Below are positions 52,597 through 63,256 of a stretch of DNA of 64,000 bases, piece by piece. The stretch's first letter is position 1. The number at the start of each line of letters is the position of its first letter. Source of the DNA: Emiliania huxleyi CCMP1516 (lineage: Eukaryota; Haptophyta; Isochrysidales; Noelaerhabdaceae). The position numbers and the translations under genes are program-made. Location: contig NW_005195085.1 of assembly GCF_000372725.1 (NCBI RefSeq), positions 61,636 through 125,635 of the forward strand, written 5' to 3'. The notes beneath the pieces are model-generated. The model ran no database searches and was not told where the DNA came from. It saw only the letters and a program-made list of their open reading frames with translations.

Positions 52597-54774
52597 TCAC
52601 AGCCCGAGCGTCGCTAGTCCAACCCCTCCTACCGCCGAGTACCGCTGCAGGAGGAGGGAAAGGATGCCGGCGACCGGCAGCGCGGCGATCAGGTAGATCG
52701 CCAGCAGCACTCGCGCCATCCTCGCTGCGCGCTCGGGGCTGCCGTCCACCTGCAGCGCCAGCACAGAGGTCTGCCGAGAGCTAGCCGAGATCCAGCCAAG
52801 AGCCAGCCGAGATCCAGCCGAGATCTGGCCGAGGGAAGCCCTCCGCCTGCAGCGCCAAGACAGAGTTCTGCGCCGACGGCATGCAGGACTGCAGCAGCAG
52901 CACCAAATCGCGCAGAGGGTCGGCGGGGAGGAGCCCTGCTCGCAGCGCGGCCTGAAACAGGGCGGAGAACAGCAGCGGTCCAGTGTTCAGAGAGACCCCT
53001 CTACCAAAGCACCTGCAACAGGCCGGCGCAGAGCAGCGACACTATCTCGGCTACGTCTCCCCCGCATCTCGGCTACATCTCGCATGCAGCAGGGCGAAGG
53101 AGAGCAGCGGCACAGCGCAGAAGCGCGCAACCGCGATCGCCACCACGTGCGACGCCGACGCGCCGAGCTCCCCCTCCCCCGCCCTCCGCTGCTCGGTAGG
53201 CGCGGCGAGCGATCCGGCGAGCACCTTTAGGAAAGTTCCAAGAAGGCTCCTAGAAGGCTCCTAGTGGTCGGCAGACGCGGCGAGCGATCCGGCGAGCGCC
53301 AGCAGCGCTGCCGGCGAGTATGCTTTGCCGAGGGCCTCGAGGCAGCGGAAGAGGGGAAGCCAGCTCTGCAGCGACGGCGCAGACGGCGCAGCGGCAGGCA
53401 GCAGCGCGGCGCGGAGCGGCGGCGCCGACCCGACGACTAGCCCGGCCAGACACGCGGCTATCGGAGGGCTCAGAGCGCGGCGTAGGCTCGCGCGTAGCTG
53501 CCGCAGCCGCGCCGCCCTCGCGGCGCCGACGGGGAGGGCGGCGGTGGCGGCGGTGGCGGCGGTGGCGGAGGTGGCGGGGGAGAGGGCGGCGGCGGTGGCA
53601 GTGGCGGCGGGCTCGGCGGCGGCGGCGGCGGCGGCGGCGGCGGGGGAGAGGGCGGCGTGGCCGGTGAGAAGGGCGTAGCCGAGAGTCCAGAAGAGAGGAG
53701 ACCATCCGAGGAGGAACATGGCGACGAGAGATGTTGCCCGGCGACGGGTGGCCTGGTCGTTGCATCACGCTCACACACTGTGATTCCTGTCACGTAGTTC
53801 CCAGCGCCACGAGCGCGGGGTTCGTCCGCCACGCTGCCGTGTGGTCTCTCCTCGCGGGCCGTTCTAGAAGGCTCCTAGACTCCTAAAAGGTGCGACTCGC
53901 CTCCTGCGCCGCCCCTCGGAAGAGCGACGAGACGAAGAGGAGGGGGAGCACGCCTAGCGCCACAGATCGAACGTGCGGCACACACGGGCCAGCCCCCGAG
54001 TGTGGTAGCACGTGCTCTCCAATGCATGACGGTAGGGGACACGTGACGGTAGGGGACACGTGCGCTAAGAGAGAATCTGTTGCGTGCGCAGTAGAGCCAT
54101 ATGCAGCGGCGATATATGTAGCGGCGAGAATGTAGCGGCGAGACGAGAGGAGGGGCGAAAGCACGCCTGCGTTGCCAAATGAGGAGAGGACGGAGACGCC
54201 TCTGCCCGCCGACGAGCGGCGCGGCAGCCGCAGCAGCGCCAGCGAGACCTGATCAGCAGATGAGCTCTCTCCCGGTGCTCCGCTGCTTGTGGCAGGCCAT
54301 GCTCGCTACGGCGGGCTGCAGCGACACCGAAGCGACGGACGCGCCGACGGCCACCTGAGCCCACGCGGCGATCGGCATCACCGCCAGCGCCGCGCCCGCC
54401 TGCTGCTCGGCGACGGTCGACGCGACAGACGTGAGCAGCATCGCCGGGAGAAAGACGTTGAAGACGACTCCGGCCAGTGATCGTATCTGAGAGCCGGAGA
54501 GGTATCCCGCCTTGGTGGCGCCATAGCCGATCGCGCAGCTCGTCAGAAGCTCGGCCATCGAGTCGCGCGTCAGCCGGAGGATCACCGGGTTGACGTCGAG
54601 CGCAAGCGCAGCAGCAGCGCCGCCGCCGCCGCCACCGCGCAAGCGCGCGGGCGAGGAGGAGTGCGGCTGCGCGTCGCCGCGCGCGTGGCTCGTGCGAAGC
54701 GGCGGGCGCGGGCCGGCGAAGGCCTCGCAGCGCGAGGCGAGGGCAACGGCGACGAGAAGCGACTTCGACTTCAT
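52597..54774 (-). CDS. Auxin-efflux-carrier (AEC/PILS) family transporter, plastid-type leader, seven exons
   Basis: Exons 54774-54328, 54248-54167, 53953-53901, 53752-53300, 53224-53084, 52951-52847 and 52749-52597 give 477 residues. The leader (MKSKSLLVAVALASRCEAFA) ends Ala-Phe-Ala like bipartite plastid signals. N-terminal membrane part: CAIGYGATKAGYLSGSQIRS, VVFNVFLPAMLLTSVAS; mid: SSFGNAGVLPLLFVSSLF and FLLGWSPLFWTLGYALL; C-terminal: ALEALGKAYSPAALLVLAGS, PSAQNSVLALQVDGS. This is the ten-helix AEC pattern with an Ala-rich central loop. Such carriers move auxin or other small organic anions. Introns: 79 bp GT-AG, then 213, 148, 75, 132 and 97 bp, all GC-AG, most with exon-border duplications (35 bp at 53299-53225). 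Confidence 0.82.
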
Positions 54775-55088
54775 GTGCCCCACACCGAGGCAAAGGCGTT
54801 GTGACGTGTGTCAAATGTGTCTTGGTGTGGAGACGCGCCGGCACGAGAGAAAGGATCCGGCATGGTGTCATGTGTACGATCGGAGATCGTGTCATAGTGT
54901 GACCGCGCGGAAGAAAATACGAAGCCCCTTTTTCATGATAATACACAATTCTGTCAATTCTGTATTCACGGCGCGGGAGTTCGGCTTCTCGGATCTCGCG
55001 CTTTTCGTCGTTCGTGGATCGGTGACGGTGTGCGCATCAATGAACACCCCTGGGGGACGGCGTCAACGAGTGATCAAAAGCGTTTGTT
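54775..55088. promoter_or_regulatory. Intergenic/promoter region between two minus-strand genes
   Basis: Lower GC than surroundings, no coding frame; likely carries the promoter of the transporter gene. No TATA box stands out. Confidence 0.35.
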
Positions 55089-56411
55089 CTAATGTTTGTT
55101 CTGGGACCCAGTCCGCGAGGGCGCGTCGGTGCTGCGGTACCGGTCTCCTCGGCTGTCAGTCTGTGCGTTTATCTCCGCACGAGTAGCCGACGAGCGCCGC
55201 GCCTCGCTGCACGCGATTGGCGAGTCGTCCAGCCCGTTGATGGTCGAGTTGAAGCGGCGATGGTCCTGGAAGAATGCACCTGGCAGCAGCCGCAAGCGTG
55301 AAGGCACCGCGCAACGCGCGTGTGGAAGGAGGGGCCTCGGCCTCGGTAGTGCCACGACTGGCCGAGGCCGTCGGGGCGGAAGACGGCGAAGCCCCGGTGG
55401 AGGCGGCACCAGTGCTTGATGATCTGGTCGGACATCGGGTCCCAAGAGCGGTTTGCCTGGGCATTGTGTCGGGCATGCCCCGAGGCATCGGAACCAATCC
55501 GAGATGTTGCCGGCCGAGATGCACATGACATGCGCATGTGCACAAACATGCAGCTGTGTTTGCGGGCGATCTTGCTAAGGTCTGGCTGAGATCGTCGCCT
55601 TTTGGAAGGCGAAGAGAGAGCGAACGCCAGCCCGAGAGATGGCCATGGCGTGGGCGCACGACGCGCAGCCACGCCCCGTCCTGCGGCGGTGCATTCGACA
55701 CCGTGTCGCCTCGCTGTCTGTGTGAGAGGCCCACAACGCGTCCAGAGGAGTCATGGTCTGGGTGGTTTTCCCGGCCTTAACTTCGGCCGCCTGAGCAGTG
55801 GCCCGGTCTGCACCTTGAGATTGAGACACAGCCCCAGGTACACCATGAGCCCCTCGCCTACTCAGAGCGGTGCGTGTGCAAAGTTGAGGCCATCCGCGTG
55901 CAACGCCGCAAAATGCAGAGGCCGTGGGCGCTCTCGTTGGCAGCAACCGCCGCCACGTCGCGCGCGCGTGTCCCGGCGGCCGCCAGGCCGATGTCATCTT
56001 CAAAGAAGTAGCCCCATTCGCCTAGGCGTGAAACACATGCATTGGGAGGGGACCGGAAGATCTCGGGTAGAGACTTTAGCTCCAGTCGCCGGCGGTGGGA
56101 GAGCGCGCAAAGGTGCTGAGCAGCTTCCAAACGCCAAACACGTTAGACCAGCGGCGCGTGGGGCTGTCGTTGGACAGCGCGGCGTGTCCCGGCACGAGCA
56201 CCGCCTTGAAGCCGAGACCGTCGAGCAATTCGAATGAATGAATCGCTCGTGGGCTCGACGGGTCCAGCGTCAGAATGAAGGCATGCGGCCGGCGTAGCTG
56301 CGCCGTTCCCTCGCGCACTCGGTCGCCCTCTATGATCCTCTCCCGGGCATTGTAGCGAACGAGACGGTCGGCTCCGCCTCGGTGCGCCCTAGCTGACTCC
56401 TCGACGATCAT
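55089..56411 (-). CDS. Glycosyltransferase-like protein, multi-exon
   Basis: From ATG 56411 the minus strand reads RRPHAFILTLDPSSPRAIHS and FGVWKLLSTF; an 87-bp GC-AG intron joins this to AEWGYFFEDDIGLAAAGTRA, where FEDD is a metal-binding Asp motif of glycosyltransferases (as in GT25-like enzymes). A 74-bp GC-AG intron leads to SEGLMVYLGLCLNLKVQ. Later segments, WDPMSDQIIKHWCRLHRGFA, VFRPDGLGQSWHYRG and FQDHRRFNSTINGLDD, end at 55089 after SQNKH. Sugar transfer to a secreted protein or lipid in the Golgi is the likely role. The start and the exons between 55790 and 55470 are uncertain, and a first exon with a membrane anchor may be missing. Confidence 0.6.
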
Positions 56412-57008
56412 ACACCTGCACAGTTGAAAAAAACGCATGATCCGTGTTGGCATTGATGTCGCAGCACGCTTGCGTGTTGGAGGGTAATGCGGCGGTGAGA
56501 GCCTGTAATTCTCGTTACACCGCTGGGGCAGCTCAGGATCGAGGTCGAGGAGGGGCGGAGACCGTTGATCCGCGCCTCGCTGCTTGCACGTGGTAAGTGC
56601 CGTGGCACTGAGCTGCTGCATGTGCCTGCATAACGGAACCGTGATGTTTTACTTTGTGGGCGCCAGAAGTTTTTGCCGCGCCCGGTGATTGCCGCGCCTC
56701 CGGGCTCTCGCAGCAACCCGCTGGCGGGCGCGTGCTCCCCCGGTAGCCGACCCCACGCTCACCGCCTCTCTTTCGGCCCTGTCACAGGCGGCACCCCACG
56801 CTGAAATTCGCATCAAGGTTCCCTCACCGGTGAGCTAATTTGGTGCTGGCGGCGGAGCCGAGGCATGAATCCGATGGAGCTGCCCTTCGCTGGGAAATTA
56901 GATGCCTGATAATCGCTCTTGCAACGCTGAATACACGCGCAAAGCCCCGCAAAGACTGCAGGCGGCACATTTCCAACACGCGCCCCCTCTGACTGTCTTC
57001 ACACGCAG

Positions 57009-57876
57009 GCGGGCAACATCATTTCCCTCCTCCTCATCGCCATCTTTGATGCCGCGAGCTCCTCTAGCAAAGTGCGCCGATAAGGAAGGCTAACTGCCGC
57101 CAGCCTCTCTCTTACTTGGCCGTGTCGCCCGGCAGGCGCGTTGGTTCTCTGTGCACTCCTTCGCCAATCTGCTGGTGGTGGCCACTTCGATCAAGTCGGT
57201 GCTGGTTGTGATGAAGGACCCCTTCAACGCGATGGACTCGCGCATCTACCACGATCGCAGCGTATTTGGCTCCGCCTCGCCGTGGCCGATCTACATCGTA
57301 AACGCGGTCCACGTCTACCACATGCTCGCCTTCCGCAACCTCACCTCCGCGGACTACTTCCACCATCTCATGTTCATCCCGACTGTTGGCTTCCTCGGCC
57401 AGACCTATGAGTGGGGTGCGCTGCGCAACTTTCTATGCTTCTTCATCAGCGGGCTTCCGGGCGGTGTCGATTACCTCATGCTCACGCTGGTCAAGCACAA
57501 GCAGATCGACGTGATGCTGCAAAAGCGAATGTGCGCTGCGATCAACGTGTGGCTCCGCAACCCTGGCATCACGTACGAGGTCGCGATCATGTGGATGGCC
57601 TGGCTGTACGAGCGCTCCACCGTCCCACCCGCCGTCATCCTCCTCGTCGCCAGCCTGTCGTGGTTCAACGCGCAGTACTACAACAAACAGGCGGTCGCCA
57701 ACTACGCCATCGCGCACGTGTTTGGGCGCACCGCCCCGCCCCACCGTCTCACCAGAAGCTGCTCTGAGACCGCGCATGCGAATAGGCACGTCGAGGAACG
57801 GATCTCGGTCACAACCGGCCTCAAGGTTCCAGAGTGGGGGCCCGAGGCAAAGAAGCCGCAAAACACGATGTCATGA
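57009..57876 (+). CDS. Conserved multi-pass membrane protein; first exon not placed
   Basis: Exon 57009-57071 (AGNIISLLLIAIFDAASSSS) is joined by a 64-bp GT-AG intron (57072-57135) to 57136-57876. The product has about five hydrophobic segments and motifs VNAVHVYHMLAFRNL, SADYFHHLMFIPTVGF and ISGLPGGVDYLMLTLVKHKQ. His-His after Asp-Tyr-Phe and the Gly-Leu-Pro-Gly-Gly-x-Asp-Tyr block look like a conserved family of plant and protist membrane proteins, but I cannot name it; His pairs at the membrane recall TLC-type lipid enzymes. The initiator is probably ATG 56865 (NPMELPFAGK) in an upstream exon whose donor I could not fix. The C-terminal 60 residues are hydrophilic. Confidence 0.65.
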
Positions 57877-58182
57877 GCCCCGCCCCCCCTCTCCGCGAAG
57901 AGCGAGAGGCAGCCATAGACCCGGCACAGCCCAGAAACCGCGGCGTCAGGCGACGCGCCGCGCGCGTCCACCCACGCTTCAGTACTACGTCGCGATACTC
58001 GTAGAGTACTACGAAACGGTTCCCCCTCTCTGTAGTGTATTCTCCGCGCCAGCACAGAGGCGCGTTGGTGGTGTAGTGCCTCTTGCGGACCGGTGTACTT
58101 GTGTCGTTTGTCAGTGTCGAAGTTCCTGTGCCGTGCCTGTGGCGAGTGCTGTGCCTGTGAGAACCCCGCTCGTAGGTAGACG

Positions 58183-58250
58183 TGGAGTCGGGAGAGGGTT
58201 GCGCCCCTCTTTTGCCCCACCACCTTGTGTGTGCGGAGAAGTTTATGTAT
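58183..58250 (+). repeat. Introner-like sequence, family A copy 3
   Basis: gggttgcgccc, ttttgccccaccacct and gtgtgcggagaagttta match copies 1 and 2, here antisense to the gene at 58278-58663 and inside its probable intron. The tandem ccttac tail is absent. Confidence 0.7.
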
Positions 58251-58277
58251 GCAAAAATGAGAGCGTACGGCACATAC

Positions 58278-58663
58278 CGTTGAGTTCCCGGCGGCGTAAA
58301 ATAGCTGACGCGAGCCCCCGGCGTACAGCCGTTCTTCAGTGCACGTGGTCTCGCCGAAGACCAGGGCCGTAATGTGCACCTCTCGGTCATGTAGGTGCCG
58401 TTCACCAGGAGCTTGTAGGTCGTGTTGCGGAAGTCCGCCCGCCCGCCGTGGGCCAGAGGTCTAAGTGCGGGTCCTTGAGTACCTTGGCCCCACATACTTG
58501 CTGGAGGATCGAGGTGGTAGTCGGGGTCAAGAATGGATGTAGCCCGCACAAGGCTCAAGGGCCTGCGGCCCTGCGCGCGTTCGCAGAGGAAGAGAGCAAC
58601 GAGCAGAGCCATCGCGCGCCCAGCTGCAGCTCGGGAGTTGGGCCTCAACAGAGCCTTGCACAT
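58278..58663 (-). CDS. Secreted protein, 5' part; frame disturbed
   Basis: ATG 58663 (or 58612) leads to MALLVALFLCERAQGRRPLS, a signal peptide. GTQGPALRPLAHGGRADFRN/TTYKLLVNGTYMTE follows, and one frame over VHITALVFGETTCTEERLYA/GGSRQLFYAAGNS ends at a GTATGT donor (58277). His-Gly-Gly-Arg-Ala-Asp-Phe-Arg is shared, as far as I recall, with extracellular von Willebrand D-like proteins of algae; that is a weak link. The shift at the TE/VH junction (ag, 2 nt) needs a splice or is a lesion. Downstream exons between 57880 and 58160 were not recognised, and the intron holds family A copy 3. Confidence 0.45.
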
Positions 58664-59631
58664 TTATGCACACCGTTGCCAAGCGGCGGTCCGACGCAGG
58701 CAACGGGACGGCGACCCGGCTGTCGCAAATTTCCGGCGCTTCGGACGCACCACATGATTTAATTAAAAGGGTTGCGAGCAGCGTCTCTCTCCACATCGCT
58801 CATCGGGTTCGAAGGTTCGTGGTGCTCTTGGTCGTACTCGTTCTCCGTCACACCTCACACTTGGGGCCACGAGTCGAGTGAATTGACACAAGAGTGCACT
58901 CAAACGCAAGCAGGTGGGGGGTCGAGGGGGCTCCCGCACCACACACGCAGACGCACGGATCAGTCCGCCTGCCTAGTCCCCTAGCTAGACCCCCCCCCAG
59001 CTCTGGGTCAACGACCTCTGCTCACTGGTCACTGCTGGCCCGTGCGCCTGTGGACTCTCCTCACTGCGCGCCACCCTCTAGACCTAGACCCTCCTCTCGC
59101 GGCACCCGCCTCCACGTCTCGCGCCGAATCGGCACCGGAGCGACTTAAGAGACCGCATGCCCCCCCCCCCCCTCCCTCCCCCAAAACAGCACCACCCCTC
59201 GGCGATCCTTCGGAGATCGGTCGAGATCGGCGTCTCTACGAGCCGAGCAAGAAGAGCAGCAGCCCGACGGCGGCGAGGGAGAGGGGGGCGACGGGCAGAG
59301 GCTTTGCCTACGGATTGCGACCTCACTCACCAGCCGCCCGGCGGGGGGGAGGAGGAGGAGGAGGAGGAGGAGGAGGAGGAGGAGGAGGAGGAGGAGGAGG
59401 CGGGGCAGAGGCTTCGCCTCCCCTTGCCCGCGCCCGGGCCCATCCTTCCGGCGAGGGCCTAGTCATTCAGAGTGCACGCACTCCTTAGCTGGCACACCCC
59501 GCACTCCCGCCCCCCCGCCCCCTCCCCTTGCGAATGCCAGAATACAGCGGAGACGGCGCCCCGTACCACCATCCGGTCGGGTCCCGCGCCTAATCTCGCG
59601 CAACCTCGCGTCATCACGGGTGTGGTCAGCG
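58664..59631. other. No recognised gene; (AGG)n microsatellite
   Basis: 59349-59402 is a pure (agg)n tract of ~18 units. Frames on both strands are Pro/Arg-rich without domains. The 3' end of the next minus-strand gene may reach into this stretch. Confidence 0.5.
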
Positions 59632-60794
59632 CTACCCCGCCCCGCCCGCCCGCGCGCCAGATTCGCGACCCCCTGCGCGAGGATCTCCGGCGCGCTGCGC
59701 CCGCCTTGCACCGACGGTACAGCAACCGGCGATGTCGCGACCACCCTGCCCGTGTACCCGCCCCCGTATGCCTAATCTCCAGAGGCCCCGAGATGCCCCG
59801 AGATGCGCCGAGATGCCCCGGCCCGTGATCCCGCCCCCGCATGCCCCCGCGTACGCCGGAGGAGGAGGAGGAGGAGGAGGCCGAACCAAGCCGCGCTGGC
59901 CCGCGAGCCACGCGGCCTTTGCAGCTTCCTCAGTCGGCGCCACCACCGCCGCCTGCGCCGCCGCCGCCGTCTGCTCGCTCCAGTCAGGGTCCGCCTAGTC
60001 CCGGGCAATCTCGCGTCACCTCGGGCAACCTCGCGCTCCAGACAGCGTCTGGCCGTCCGCACTACCGCCGCGGCGGGCTGCTGCACGCCGCCGCCGCCGC
60101 CGCCGATGCCAAACCGGTCCACGACGTTGGCTTGCACCCAGGGCGTTGTCGCCAGAGCGAGCGAGATGCGGACAGGGACCACGAACCTGGCCAGGTTGAC
60201 AAAGGCGAACGCCTCTGCGCCCAGGTACGCCTTGTCTTCGTTGTCCGAGAGGTCTGGCCACTGGCCGGTCGCCTGGTGGTACGCGACGAGGCAGACCGGC
60301 ACCGAGGCAGCCCAAAAGGCGACCTCCCAAAACGCGTAGGAGATCGAGCCGGCGACGCCCGCGGCCTTGACCTGCCGCAGGAGCGCCGCCGCCTTGTTCT
60401 CCTCCCGCCCCCCCTCGCCTCCTTCGCCGCCCAGAGCGGCGAAAGGCGCGGTGGGCGTCGCGAGAGCAGCGACATAAGCATCGCGGCCAGCCTGCTCCGC
60501 GTCGGCGCCCACAGCGCTCGCGCGACGCCACGCGTCGTCGAAGGCGTCCTGCGCGCGCCGCTGGTCTTCAGGGCTCGCCCTCGACTGCATGTCCACGATG
60601 GCAGCCAGCTGCATCTCTGGTGTCCATTCGAGCCACTCTGCCCACCACGCTGGCGCCACACCGGGCGCCGCCACTTGCGGCGCGCCGGGAAGCGGAGAGA
60701 CGGAGAGGCGGACGGCGGCGCGGCCGGCAGAGGGGACAGGGTGGCGGAGCGAGAGGGCGACGGCGAGCAGCGCCGGGAGCTGGTAGATCATCAT
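59632..60794 (-). CDS. FAM210/DUF1279-like membrane protein with plastid-type leader
   Basis: ATG 60794 starts MMIYQLPALLAVALSLRHPV, a signal-like leader. After an acidic helical part (EMQLAAIVDMQSRASPEDQR) comes AALLRQVKAAGVAGSISYAF/WEVAFWAASVPVCLVAYHQA and GAEAFAFVNLARFVVPVRIS/LALATTPWV, two membrane helices with the Arg-x-x-x-Pro-x-Arg spacing of the FAM210/DUF1279 family, which in plants has plastid members. Exon 1 ends at 60063; a 68-bp GT-AG intron (60062-59995) leads to ADPDWSEQTAAAAQAAVVAP and a Pro run. A single nearby GC donor is an alternative but gives an Arg-rich tail. The last 80 codons to 59632 are doubtful. Role in plastid membranes or translation is inferred from the family only. 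Confidence 0.65.
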
Positions 60795-61086
60795 AGAACG
60801 GCGCCAGATTGTCGAGGTGATGCCAAAAAGAGAAAAAACGGGATTTACACGGGAACACTGCACCTCATTCAGCCACAGACGCCGCAGCGGATTCTCTGTG
60901 AAATGAACTCGGGGGCACGGGACGCGCAGCGGCCGGGCGTGTCCTCTGAGCTCTGTCCTGACTTGACACGCGGCGACGGCGACTGAGCAGCCTGCGAGCT
61001 CACTGCCCTGCCTTGATTCCTTCGGACCACTAAACCGCTCTACCTATCCCATCCATTACCGTGCCCCATGTTCACGTGCGGCCGTT
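60795..61086. promoter_or_regulatory. Intergenic, likely promoter of the minus-strand gene to the left
   Basis: Contains a poly-purine agagaaaaaac stretch near 60828; no gene seen. Confidence 0.3.
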
Positions 61087-62342
<1,256 letters not shown>

Positions 62343-62569
62343 CCCGAACGATGCGGCTTCCGTCGGCCGGGAAGCGGGACGACCGCAAGTAAATTTGAGC
62401 ACAGTTTGGCCGATCGTGCAGGAATCTATTTAAAGCACCCCGCCTTCATAAGAAGATTTGCGAATTTTTTATTTAGCGCAAACTCCTTCGCATCGCGGCG
62501 CTCTCTCGCGCGCAGGAAGGAGAGAGAAGAGTTTAAACAACAGAACTCTCTCACAGAGAGAGAGGCAGC
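62343..62569. promoter_or_regulatory. Divergent promoter region with a TATTTAA box
   Basis: 227 bp between two oppositely transcribed genes. TATTTAA lies at 62427-62433, about 137 bp before the plus-strand start; AT-rich sequence follows (62455-62480) and an agagagag tract precedes the ATG. Confidence 0.4.
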
Positions 62570-63256
62570 ATGGCGATCTACTACGCCCAGGAGTTGATCG
62601 ACCGGGTCTCGGAGCAGACCAAGGGGCTGCGCAACGAGACGGCCAACTTCCTGATGGCCTGCGGCGGCGGCACCATGACCCGCCTCGGCGGCGAGGACTG
62701 GGAGGCTCCGATGGCGCTGGAGCTCGGCTCGGGCATGCGGCTGGGCGAGCCCGCAGGATGGCACGACTACCTCGGCATCTACAAGCTGGAGTCGCGCGAG
62801 GTGAACGGGAAGCCCTGCTGGAGGCACGCCGAGCGCAGCGACCTCTGGCTCGCGTTTGACGGAGTCGGGTGGGCGGCGCAGCCCGAAGACCGCTTGGGCG
62901 ACCGGTTCGGCTGGCTCCAGCTCCGCGATCCTGGCGCGCCGCACCTCTCCAAGTGCATGTGGCAGGCGGCGCCCGACGACGCTTCCCGCTGGCTGACTCA
63001 GCCGGACCTGCGTGCGCGCTCTGTCGCGGTGCCGGACAGGTTCAAGCGCGGGCGGCTGTCGGGGGCTGGGTCGTCCGACTCGCGGTCGCACGTGGACGCG
63101 CCGTGCGAGAGCCGGAAGGCGTCCGAGCCGCCGCCGCTGCGGCTGCGCGATTCGGTGGAAGGGGCGAGCGGGGACGTTGCCCCGCCCTCGATCAAGCCTC
63201 CGTCGAGGGATTATGTCGCGCGGGCAAAGGGGATGGCGACGTCGGCGATGGACTGA
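62570..63256 (+). CDS. Single-exon conserved protein, 228 residues
   Basis: ATG 62570 (MAIYYAQELIDRVSEQTKGL) to TGA 63256 without introns. Residues ~60-105, AGWHDYLGIYKLESREVNGK/PCWRHAERSDLWLAFDGVGW, form a small beta domain of the kind (Tyr-x-x-x-Tyr-x-Leu ... Val-Asn-Gly-x-Pro-x-Trp ... Trp) seen repeatedly in secreted or cytoplasmic proteins of algae and kinetoplastids, where it may bind partners. The second half is Ser/Arg/Pro-rich and likely disordered. No signal peptide or membrane helix. Function unknown. Confidence 0.75.
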   Translation: MAIYYAQELIDRVSEQTKGLRNETANFLMACGGGTMTRLGGEDWEAPMALELGSGMRLGEPAGWHDYLGIYKLESREVNGKPCWRHAERSDLWLAFDGVGWAAQPEDRLGDRFGWLQLRDPGAPHLSKCMWQAAPDDASRWLTQPDLRARSVAVPDRFKRGRLSGAGSSDSRSHVDAPCESRKASEPPPLRLRDSVEGASGDVAPPSIKPPSRDYVARAKGMATSAMD

